Source: Bacteroidota bacterium (lineage in GTDB: Bacteria > Bacteroidota > Bacteroidia > Bacteroidales > Porphyromonadaceae). From it: DNA of 64,000 bases. The stretch is taken from assembly GCA_023396255.1 (NCBI GenBank), contig JAEWWU010000016.1:31243-95242 (forward strand), in the 5' to 3' direction. This document shows positions 9,736 through 17,400 of the stretch, one piece after another (within the stretch, counting starts at the first letter, position 1; each line of letters starts with the position of its first letter). The notes beneath the pieces were generated by a model, which saw only the letters and a program-made list of their open reading frames with translations, was not told where the DNA came from and did not search any database. Made by a program: the position numbers and the translations under genes.

Positions 9736-10446
9736 ATGAAAAAATTTTACGCTCTCATCATTGCAGTGGTGGCTGCTATTTCTTTTTCCTCCACCACTAA
9801 TGCACAAAACATTCAGTTACACTACGACTTGGGACATATTACCGACTCCTTGAAATCCAGACCGGCAGTTACTACTACTGTGGAAATGTTTCGTCCGGAC
9901 AGATGGGGAAGCACTTTCTTCTTTATAGATATGGACTACAAAGACTCGGGCATCAAATCAGCCTATTGGGAAATAGCTCGAGACTTACGCTTTTGGTCTG
10001 CTCCCATAGCCATTCACCTCGAATACAATGGGGGATTGAGCAACAAATTTTCTTATAACGATGCCTATCTTTTGGGTACTAACTACTCTTATAACGCCAC
10101 AGACTTCTCGTACGGATTTGGGATAACCCCTATGTACAAATATCTTGCCAAACAAAACAATCCGCACTCCTTTCAAGTAACAGGGACGTGGTACTGGCAC
10201 TTTGCCAAAGAACTTTTGACCTTTACCGGATTTATTGACTTTTGGGGAGATCGCAACTTTTCAGGAAAGAATATGCTTGTATTCCTCTCCGAACCTCAGT
10301 TGTGGTTTAACTTGAACAAACTCGACTGCATCCCAAACGACTTCAACCTAAGCATTGGTACCGAGGTGGAACTAAGCTATAACTTCCTTGTAAATAACCA
10401 AAAATTCCACGCGATACCTACTTTGGCTCTAAAGTGGAACTTCTGA
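9736..10446 (+). CDS. DUF5020 family, Tsx-like outer-membrane channel
   Basis: 236 residues with a clear signal peptide (cut near TTNAQN). The mature part alternates aromatic and polar residues as in a small beta barrel and ends in KWNF with a terminal Phe, the usual outer-membrane barrel signature. Sequence features fit the Bacteroidetes DUF5020 family, which I recall as resembling the nucleoside channel Tsx; the segment FRPDRWGSTFFFIDMDY is typical. It lies 34 bases before an NCS2 nucleobase permease on the same strand with no terminator between, which supports a role in passing purines or nucleosides through the outer membrane. Family assignment is fairly firm; the substrate is inferred from context. 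Confidence 0.75.
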   Translation: MKKFYALIIAVVAAISFSSTTNAQNIQLHYDLGHITDSLKSRPAVTTTVEMFRPDRWGSTFFFIDMDYKDSGIKSAYWEIARDLRFWSAPIAIHLEYNGGLSNKFSYNDAYLLGTNYSYNATDFSYGFGITPMYKYLAKQNNPHSFQVTGTWYWHFAKELLTFTGFIDFWGDRNFSGKNMLVFLSEPQLWFNLNKLDCIPNDFNLSIGTEVELSYNFLVNNQKFHAIPTLALKWNF

Positions 10447-10480
10447 ACAACAAGGAAACTTTACAATAAAACTTTATCCT

Positions 10481-11779
10481 ATGAACATATACAAACTATT
10501 GGGTTTTTCTCCCCAAAAGCACAGCTTGCGCACCGAACTTATGGCAGGTTTGACCACCTTCCTAACGATGAGCTATATCCTTGCCGTTAATCCGGATATC
10601 CTGAGTGCAGCCGGGATGGACAAAGGAGCTATCTTCACAGCAACGGCACTGGCATCTGCCATTGGTACCATTCTTATAGCCTTTTTGGCCAAGTTGCCCT
10701 TTGCTCAAGCCCCAAGTATGGGAATCAATGCCTTCTTTGCTTTCACCTTGGTCAAGGGAATGGGATATAGCTGGGAAGCAGCCTTGGCAGCCGTTTTCGT
10801 TGAAGGGGTTATCTTCATCATCCTAACAGCCTTTAACATCAGAGAGCAAATTGTGCGCTGCATTCCCAAGAATCTTCGCTTTGCCATCTCCGCCGGTATT
10901 GGTATGTTCATTGCCTTCATCGGTCTCAAAAACGCGGGTGTCATTGTTTCCAATGAAGCAACATTTGTTACTCTGGGCAAATTCACCCCAACGGCCATAT
11001 TGGCTTGTATAGGCATCATTGTCAGTGCTGTGCTTATTGTTCTCAAAGTGCGCGGGGCTCTTTTTTACGGAATTGTTATCTGCACAATTTTGGGTATTCC
11101 AATGGGAGTAACTATGGTTCCACAAGGTTTTGTTCCCGTTTCTCTTCCCCAATCTTTGGAACCCACATTCCTCAAATTCGACTTCAATGCCCTACTCAAT
11201 ATGGATATGGTACTAACCATCTTCGCTTTGGTATTTATGGACATATTCAATACCATTGGAACACTCATCGGTGCAGCTGCTAAGACGGAAATGATGGACG
11301 AAAAAGGTAATGTAAAGAACATCAAAGCTGCAATGATGGCAGATGCTGTAGCAACCTCGGCAGGTGCTATGTTGGGAACCTCCACGGTAACCACCTTTGT
11401 TGAGAGTGCATCCGGTATTGCCGAAGGAGGACGCACAGGAATGACCTCACTGACCACAGCTATTCTTTTCCTGTTAGCTCTCTTCTTATCTCCTTTGTTT
11501 TTGCTGATTCCATCCGCTGCCACCACGGGAGCTCTCGTTTTGGTGGGAGTATTTATGTTGGGAGCTATCCAAGAAATAGACCTGACCGATATGTCGGAAG
11601 CTCTACCCTGCTTCATCACAATGATTACAATGGTACTCACTTACAATATCGCCGAAGGAATGTCTTTGGGGCTTATTAGCTACACCTTGGTAAAACTCTT
11701 AAGCGGACGCTACAAAGAGGTATCTGTAACCCTGTACATTGTAACCTTTTTGTTGCTCTTACGCTATTTTTTGCAATAA
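10481..11779 (+). CDS. NCS2-family nucleobase permease (guanine/hypoxanthine/adenine type)
   Basis: 432-residue inner-membrane permease of the AzgA-like branch of NCS2, importing purine bases by proton symport. Diagnostic segments are the N-terminal ELMAGLTTFLTMSYILAVNP, then APSMGINAFFAFTLV, the long hydrophobic helices through the middle, and the late motif GTSTVTTFVESASGIAEGGRTG, which is characteristic of this branch. About 12 to 14 membrane segments are visible. Length matches the family. It sits immediately behind the Tsx-like outer-membrane protein, so the two may form an outer-plus-inner membrane purine uptake route. A strong terminator follows. Confidence 0.93.
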   Translation: MNIYKLLGFSPQKHSLRTELMAGLTTFLTMSYILAVNPDILSAAGMDKGAIFTATALASAIGTILIAFLAKLPFAQAPSMGINAFFAFTLVKGMGYSWEAALAAVFVEGVIFIILTAFNIREQIVRCIPKNLRFAISAGIGMFIAFIGLKNAGVIVSNEATFVTLGKFTPTAILACIGIIVSAVLIVLKVRGALFYGIVICTILGIPMGVTMVPQGFVPVSLPQSLEPTFLKFDFNALLNMDMVLTIFALVFMDIFNTIGTLIGAAAKTEMMDEKGNVKNIKAAMMADAVATSAGAMLGTSTVTTFVESASGIAEGGRTGMTSLTTAILFLLALFLSPLFLLIPSAATTGALVLVGVFMLGAIQEIDLTDMSEALPCFITMITMVLTYNIAEGMSLGLISYTLVKLLSGRYKEVSVTLYIVTFLLLLRYFLQ

Positions 11780-11808
11780 GGTAACGGCACAAGACTATTT
11801 GTAAAAGT

Positions 11809-11856
11809 ACTCCGCTCCGAACAGATGCTATATTTGTTTGGGGTGGAGTTTTTTTA
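11809..11856 (+). terminator. Terminator after the purine permease gene
   Basis: Ten-base stem ACTCCGCTCC (11809-11818) against GGGGTGGAGT (11840-11849) with G-U pairs, followed by a seven-base T run. Confidence 0.8.
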
Positions 11857-12029
11857 TTCCCTTTCGTCAAAAGGCAGTGAAGCCCAAAGAGAGAGTTCTT
11901 CTCGGAGTTACTTTGCACCCATTCCAATATTTTTCCAAAACAACAGATTGCAAGAATCGACTCAAACGGTCAGTTCTTATTTCTAACGCCGCTCAACCTC
12001 AAGCTAAGTTCCAAGCAAAGAAAAATTTG

Positions 12030-12061
12030 CTTGGACGGAAGAAAAATTAGTGGGGAATTAT
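12030..12061 (+). repeat. Dispersed 32-base repeat, copy 1
   Basis: CTTGGAC, five variable bases, then AAAAATTAGTGGGGAATTAT. It differs by one base from the consensus of the second block shared with copies at 36570-36601 and 50760-50791. A run of A and T precedes CTTGGAC in all three. Confidence 0.8.
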
Positions 12062-12066
12062 CCGAA

Positions 12067-12105
12067 ATTAGTTCCCTGCAAATTGCCAAAAAGTAGGGAA
12101 CTAAT
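12067..12105. repeat. Perfect inverted repeat next to repeat copy 1
   Basis: ATTAGTTCCCT (12067-12077) and AGGGAACTAAT (12095-12105) are exact reverse complements around a 17-base loop. The arms resemble the TTCCCT/AGGGAA ends seen at the other two repeat loci, so this may be a second, overlapping repeat unit. Confidence 0.75.
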
Positions 12106-12243
12106 CGAACAATTTTAGGGAATTATTTAAGAGGAAACTCACTCTTTATTTTATCAATAAAGAAACAACAAAGCAGCTTTCAGCGTTCCAAGTCGGCTTC
12201 ATAATTCTTTGAAGGATCAGATCAATCCTACATTTTTAACAAA

Positions 12244-12275
12244 TTTGCATTCTCTGATATTATTTTATAACTTCG
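12244..12275 (+). promoter_or_regulatory. Putative promoter of the radical SAM/lipoprotein operon
   Basis: TTTG at 12244-12247, a 20-base spacer, and TAACTTCG at 12268-12275 (seven of eight bases of TAnnTTTG). The first lipoprotein ATG is 26 bases downstream. Confidence 0.55.
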
Positions 12276-12301
12276 TGGAGATTAAATGCCCCTAAAGAGT
12301 T

Positions 12302-12589
12302 ATGAAGAAGAATTCTTTTATATCTCAGTTAAGTTCCAGAATTGCTTTGGCAGCCCTTTCTTTATTGAGTTTATTGGGTTTTGTATCTTGCGGAGTTAGC
12401 AAAAGATCGGCAACCACAACGAAGAAGAACGGCGAAAAGGAGAAAGTTGCTGCCGATTCTTTGAAACAAGACTCCTTATATATCCACCAACCGGTGTTGA
12501 TGTATGGGGTGCCCTATACTCCTTTTTCCCAAAAGATAGAAGCAAAGCAGCCGGACTCTGTCAAAACTCATAAAGATTCAGCATTATGA
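12302..12589 (+). CDS. Small lipoprotein of the radical SAM/lipoprotein operon
   Basis: 95 residues. The signal peptide ends GFVSC, so Cys30 would be lipidated. The mature part is Lys/Ser/Asp-rich and disordered-looking, apart from one compact segment, LMYGVPYTPFSQKIEAK. The YGxPxxxF core of this segment recurs in the next gene's product (EYGTPWAEFSLKARV). No family is recognised for the 95-residue protein as a whole. Its stop overlaps the next start (ATGA), which ties it to the operon with the rSAM enzyme. A role as a second, minimal substrate of that enzyme is inference from the shared motif. Confidence 0.75.
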   Translation: MKKNSFISQLSSRIALAALSLLSLLGFVSCGVSKRSATTTKKNGEKEKVAADSLKQDSLYIHQPVLMYGVPYTPFSQKIEAKQPDSVKTHKDSAL

Positions 12590-13062
12590 AACGAAACATT
12601 ATCAAGATTTCAGCCCTTTTGGCAACAGCCATCTCATCGTTGTTCTCATTCTTTGGATGCAAAGGGTCGAGTCGTGAGGTTCCTCTGGAATACGGTACTC
12701 CTTGGGCTGAGTTTTCCCTGAAGGCCAGGGTTTCGCACCGAGGGAAAGCAATAGAGGGGCTTCAAGTTGAAATTTTAGATAACCGTAATCATCAACAGGT
12801 TGCTGCAAAAACGTCTACCAATGCTCAAGGTGAGGCGACTCTCAAAACAAGCATCTTCCCTAAAGAGGGCTATCAATACTACCGAGTAACCGATGTGGAC
12901 GGAGATAAGAACGGAACGTGGAAAGATAAGATAGATTCCGTTTGGATTTCATCTAACGATTTTTCAAATCCTTCCGGACACTGGAATCAAGGAATGGTAG
13001 AAAAATCCGTAACCATAGAGATAGCCCCGAAGCAAGCAGAACCAAAGACTCCCCAAAAGTAA
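12586..13062 (+). CDS. Radical SAM-associated putative lipoprotein (TIGR04134-like)
   Basis: 158 residues with a lipoprotein signal (SFFGC, Cys25). Directly after the lipid anchor is PLEYGTPWAEFSLKARV, then a carboxypeptidase-regulatory-like beta sandwich (HRGKAIEGLQVEILDN...TNAQGEATLKT). This matches the Bacteroidetes 'putative lipoprotein, rSAM/lipoprotein system' family as I remember it, in which a YGxP segment precedes a beta domain. The presumed modifying enzyme is encoded 48 bases downstream. The protein would be anchored in a membrane facing the periplasm or cell surface. What modification it receives is unknown. Confidence 0.8.
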   Translation: MKRNIIKISALLATAISSLFSFFGCKGSSREVPLEYGTPWAEFSLKARVSHRGKAIEGLQVEILDNRNHQQVAAKTSTNAQGEATLKTSIFPKEGYQYYRVTDVDGDKNGTWKDKIDSVWISSNDFSNPSGHWNQGMVEKSVTIEIAPKQAEPKTPQK

Positions 13063-13110
13063 GGTTTCTGTTTTTTGGTAGGACGCCTTTCATAATCTCA
13101 TCCTTTTTAA

Positions 13111-14214
13111 ATGCGAAAAGATCGCCTGACTCTAAAGCAAAAAATTGCGTTGGAGCTGCATAGGGCCGTGCGCAAAGAAGCCGTACAACGGCATCAGCTA
13201 AATACACTGTTTTGGGAATGCACGCTTAGATGCAACCTGTCTTGCAGACACTGTGGAAGCGACTGCAAGATGCAGTCGGGTATACAAGAGCTGTCACAAG
13301 AGCAGTTCTTAGGTATCATTGATCAAATCACCCCTCATGTAGATCAGCACAATGTGCTGATTATTTTTACCGGAGGAGAAGCCCTTCTGCGCCCCGACTT
13401 GGAAGCCATAGGAATGGAACTCTACAAGAGAGAGTATCCTTGGGGAGTGGTAACCAATGGAATGCTCCTTAACGAAGAGCGTTTGGAGTCTCTTCTTAGA
13501 AGTGGGTTACACGCTCTCACCATCAGCCTCGATGGATTTGAAGAGGCACACAACTACCTGCGCGCCCATCCCCAGAGCTATGCTCGGGCACACCGAGCCG
13601 TAGAACTGATGGTACCCCACTCCTCTTCCGTAGCGTGGGATGTGGTCACCTGTGTCAATCCGATGAACCTCCCCTATTTGAAGGAATTTAGAGATCATCT
13701 GTACGAGTTGGGGCTTCGTAAATGGAGATTATTTACCATCTTCCCCGTAGGGAGAGCAGCCTCCGACCCTCATCTACAACTATCGGACGAGCAGTTTGTT
13801 CAAGTAATGGATTTCTTACAAGAAACCTCCCGAGAGGGGAAAATAGAAGTCTCCTATGGATGTGAAGGTTTCTTAGGGGGGTATGAAGGCGAAGTGCGCT
13901 CTCATCTGTATACTTGTTCGGCAGGGATTGAAGTGGCATCCATTTTGTGCGATGGCACCATCAGCGCTTGTCCCAGTATCCGATTCGATTACAAACAAGG
14001 CAATGCTTTAAAAGACGATTTTTGGCAAGTTTGGAATGAACGTTTTTTGCCCTATAGGGATCGTTCTTGGGCAAAGAAAGGCGACTGTGCCTCCTGCAAA
14101 GTTTGGCGTTATTGCGAAGGGAATGGTATGCACCTGCACGATGATAATGGGAAACTGCTCTTATGCCACTACCAGCGGATTGCAAGAGCCGAAGCGCAAA
14201 GAAGAAAAGGTTAA
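13111..14214 (+). CDS. Radical SAM/SPASM protein of the rSAM/lipoprotein system (TIGR04133-like)
   Basis: 367 residues. The radical SAM cluster motif CNLSCRHC gives Cys41, Cys45 and Cys48 (with an extra Cys37 before it). The SAM-binding GGE-type strand is FTGGEALLRPDL. The C-terminal third has SPASM-type cysteines: CSAGIEVASILCDGTISACPS, then CASCKVWRYCEGNG and a final Cys in LLLCHYQRI, enough for auxiliary iron-sulfur clusters. This architecture fits peptide- or protein-modifying SPASM enzymes such as those that cross-link residues. With the two upstream YGxP lipoproteins it forms a compact operon. Which bond is formed, and whether modification happens before export, is unknown. Confidence 0.87.
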   Translation: MRKDRLTLKQKIALELHRAVRKEAVQRHQLNTLFWECTLRCNLSCRHCGSDCKMQSGIQELSQEQFLGIIDQITPHVDQHNVLIIFTGGEALLRPDLEAIGMELYKREYPWGVVTNGMLLNEERLESLLRSGLHALTISLDGFEEAHNYLRAHPQSYARAHRAVELMVPHSSSVAWDVVTCVNPMNLPYLKEFRDHLYELGLRKWRLFTIFPVGRAASDPHLQLSDEQFVQVMDFLQETSREGKIEVSYGCEGFLGGYEGEVRSHLYTCSAGIEVASILCDGTISACPSIRFDYKQGNALKDDFWQVWNERFLPYRDRSWAKKGDCASCKVWRYCEGNGMHLHDDNGKLLLCHYQRIARAEAQRRKG

Positions 14215-14244
14215 AGTGAGAGATGGCTTTGCAGCCCCCGGGTA

Positions 14245-14275
14245 TTGTATATTTCTAAAATTCGACCTATCTTTG
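14245..14275 (+). promoter_or_regulatory. Promoter of tRNA-His
   Basis: TTG at 14245-14247, a 20-base spacer, and TATCTTTG at 14268-14275, matching the Bacteroides consensus; the tRNA begins 48 bases later. Confidence 0.7.
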
Positions 14276-14322
14276 CAGGGAATTTAGGGGATACCTCTCC
14301 TTGAGGATATTCGCTATAGGAT

Positions 14323-14395
14323 GGTGATCATAGTTCAGTGGTAGAGCACCAGATTGTGGTTCTGGCTGTCGTGGGTTCGAATCCCACTGGTCACC
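14323..14395 (+). tRNA. tRNA-His (GTG)
   Basis: The 73-base cloverleaf has anticodon loop TTGTGGT (anticodon GTG). The acceptor stem has the eighth base pair unique to tRNA-His: encoded G-1 at 14323 opposite C73 at 14395. The T arm is GTGGG TTCGAAT CCCAC. The 3' CCA is not encoded. A terminator follows directly. Confidence 0.97.
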
Positions 14396-14401
14396 CTTAC
14401 A

Positions 14402-14436
14402 AACTCCTCTCTTAGTAACTAAGAGGGGAGTTTTTT
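14402..14436 (+). terminator. Terminator after tRNA-His
   Basis: Stem AACTCCTCTCTTAG (14402-14415) with CTAAGAGGGGAGTT (14419-14432), three-base loop, six-T tail. Confidence 0.9.
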
Positions 14437-14464
14437 GTTATCCCTGACTCATTTGTTATCTTTG
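14434..14464 (+). promoter_or_regulatory. Promoter of the alpha-2-macroglobulin-like gene
   Basis: TTTG at 14434-14437, exactly 19 bases, then TATCTTTG at 14457-14464. The -33 element lies inside the T tract of the tRNA-His terminator. The ATG is 32 bases downstream of the -7 box. Confidence 0.75.
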
Positions 14465-14496
14465 GCTCACTTAACATCCTATATAATTGCAGATCT

Positions 14497-17400
14497 ATGA
14501 GAAGTTTAGCCAATAGAAACCTCTTTGTTCTATCCGTCCTATTCACCTTATTTCTAAGTATGTCTGGTCCCCTACAAGGGCAAAAACAAGTTTCACGGAC
14601 TATCTCCAAAACGGAACATCTACACCGTTTGGCACTACAAATAGAACAGAGTTCTAAAAAAAGGCTACCCAAAGAAATAGAAGCAAAGGCAGATAGCCTA
14701 TTTTCTGCGGCATTGCAACAAAAATCGGTTCCCTATCTCGTCATTGCTCTGTCTGCAAAAGAGTATGCTATCTCGGAATTAGACCACCAAAGATTTCCGC
14801 AACTATTCACCCTTACCCGGCAGGTAGACACGCTTCTCGATCACCTCACCCCCTATGAGCGCAGTGTATGGACCACGGCAGAGCTCTCTCTCATTCTCAA
14901 CCATTCATCGTCTGTCTTGGGAGAGGTCTCTACCGAGCAATACGCACTTGTACTCCTGCAACGAATGGCCCAAGACCTGCCTTTGGTGGAACACTTCCCA
15001 AAGCCTTTAGCTCCTTATAAAGAAGCTAAAACCTTTCTTTTTGCAGAGGATACCGATTTTTTCCAAATGACCTCGGACGAAATCTTGCAGCATATCCCTT
15101 TTGCTCTGCGTTGCATAGCTCAAATTGAATGGGATCCCACGGAAGAAATGGCCAAACTACCGGACATTCTCCGCAAGCTCATCACTAAGTTGTCCACGAA
15201 CGATCCCCAGCGAACACCCCTGTACCAATGGATTGAAAAAAGAATAGACGACGAGGCAACCCTCCCCAATAGATGGGGGGAGTATAAAGCTCAAAAAGAC
15301 AAAGAAATAGTCGACCTTTCTTTACAAATAGACTCCATAATGCCCAACCCTTGGAGTACCCCATTGGTTTTGTGGCTAACCGAAGAATATTGCCACAAAC
15401 AAGAGTTTCACAAGGCTGCCAAGGTATTGAGTAAATTTCTCTCTCTTTATCCAAAGAAAAAGAATAATTCCTCGGTAGATTGGCTACAAAAAAGGATCCA
15501 CAACAAGGAACTTGATTTTGGTCTCAAACAAAGGAACTTTTTACCTCAAGATTCTATTTCTCTTTATGTTCGGTCTCGCAATATAGGACAGTACACCCTG
15601 TCCATTCACCCGGTGGATGTGGTGCGGCAAGGCAACCTCGTCTCCTCCTCTTGCCCACCCATTCTCGTACAACAGCAGTTTCCTCATCCCCAACAGCCTC
15701 ACACGGAAGTCACGGACACACTCACTCTACCGGCATTACCAATTGGGAATTACTCCCTTTCGATAAGAGAATACACACAAGGAGATTCGACTTCTACAAA
15801 ATTGAGTATCCCTTTTTATGTAACAGATCAATATGCACTTATTCTGCACAATTCTTCGGACAAAGATTCTTATGCACAGCTCTTAGATGCCCATAGCGGA
15901 CAGCCCCTGCAAGGTCAGTTTCATACCTATGTTCGAGAATCTCAAAAAGGAAATACCACTTCTTTCCAGCAAAAAACGACACAAACCGGTTCTCCGCTCG
16001 GCACATTCCTACTCCCCATAGGCACCGAAGGGCTGAAATCAACCTCTCCCCAATCGGCGTTTATCACTTTGCCTACTGTGAGAGAAAATCATACAAATTG
16101 GTTGGATCCTTTAATGGAAGAGCTACAAGGTTGGATCAATACGGATCGACGTCTTTACCGACCGGGGCAAAAACTCCATTACAGTGCCACAATCTATTCC
16201 ATTGGCACAAAACCAGAACAGAGCAAACTTATTGCAAATAAGCAAGTGACCGCAACACTGTACAACACGGCAAACGATCCGATAGGAGAACAAAATCTAA
16301 CCACTGACCGATATGGTTCTGTATCCGGTGAATGGCAACTTCCCGAAAATGGGGTAATGGGAAACTATTCAATCATTTTGGAGATAGAAGACGAACAGAT
16401 TGCCTCTACTCACATACTTGTAGAAGAATACAAACGCCCCTCCTTTGAGGTTCGTGCCGATTCTATCCAAGGTTTCTTGGGCATCGGGCAAAACGTTGTT
16501 CTGCACGGATTTGCCAAAACTCTTTCGGGGGCAGCTCTGCAAGGAGCCAAAATCGAGTATCAAGTTTTGGGTTCTTATCACCAATGGAACTGCTTTTTTA
16601 ATCAGCAGGAAAAAGAGAAAATACTTCAACAAGGAAATGTTGAAACAGATACCGAAAGTGGCGAATTTTTAATTCCCACACTTCTCTCCTCTCTCAAACC
16701 CCAACCAGAAGAAAACGAAGAAAAAGACCTTTTCGAATATCACACCTTCAAATGGATAATAAAAGTTATTGCCCCATCGGGAGAGATTAGGGAAGCCATC
16801 CACTCCATTTTTATAGGAGACAAGGAGCTGCATCTGCGTATCCAGGATCTCTCCACACTTTACAAAGAAGAAAAGAACAGTGGCAGACAGATTGTCTTTG
16901 TCGCCGAAGACAACAACAGCAAACTCCCCAATGCTGAAATAACCTACACTCTCCGAAGAGAAGAAGAGAAGAACACTGAGCAATGGGTGGAGCAAGGTTC
17001 GGCGAAAGCCAATATCCCGTACACAATCCCTCTTCATTGGTTTACACTGCCTTCCGGTAGATATTCATTGGTTTTGTCTTATCGATTATCATCCGGAAAA
17101 GAGTACACCAGCACTCCCCACACTTTTGAAATATTCTCTCAATCGGATAAATACCTCTCTCTCAAAGAACCTCTATGGGTCAACGTCCCTAAAAAGACCT
17201 TTACTCTTCAAGAGCCACCTTGCTTCTTCTTGGCTTCTTCCCTGCCCCAAGCACCGATCTTTATGTCTGTCAGTTGGGAAGAAGGTGTCGAACCGCTGCA
17301 AATGCTCCCTCGTGCGGAAGCCTACCGGCTGCAAAAAATAACCCTTCCTCTACCCCGTAGCAAAAATAAGGGATACATTCCGCAAAAGATAAATGTCTTA

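Larger units (their letters stand above)
11857..12243. other. Gene-free stretch with repeats
   Basis: No credible coding frame. It holds one copy of the dispersed 32-base repeat, a perfect 11-base inverted repeat, and a further AGGGAATTATTTAAG-like fragment near 12116. Toward 12244 it runs into the promoter of the radical SAM/lipoprotein operon. Confidence 0.6.

Noticed and set aside
11065..11640. 191-codon minus-strand frame inside the purine permease gene
   Set aside because: A shadow of a hydrophobic membrane-protein gene. The plus-strand permease has clear family motifs.
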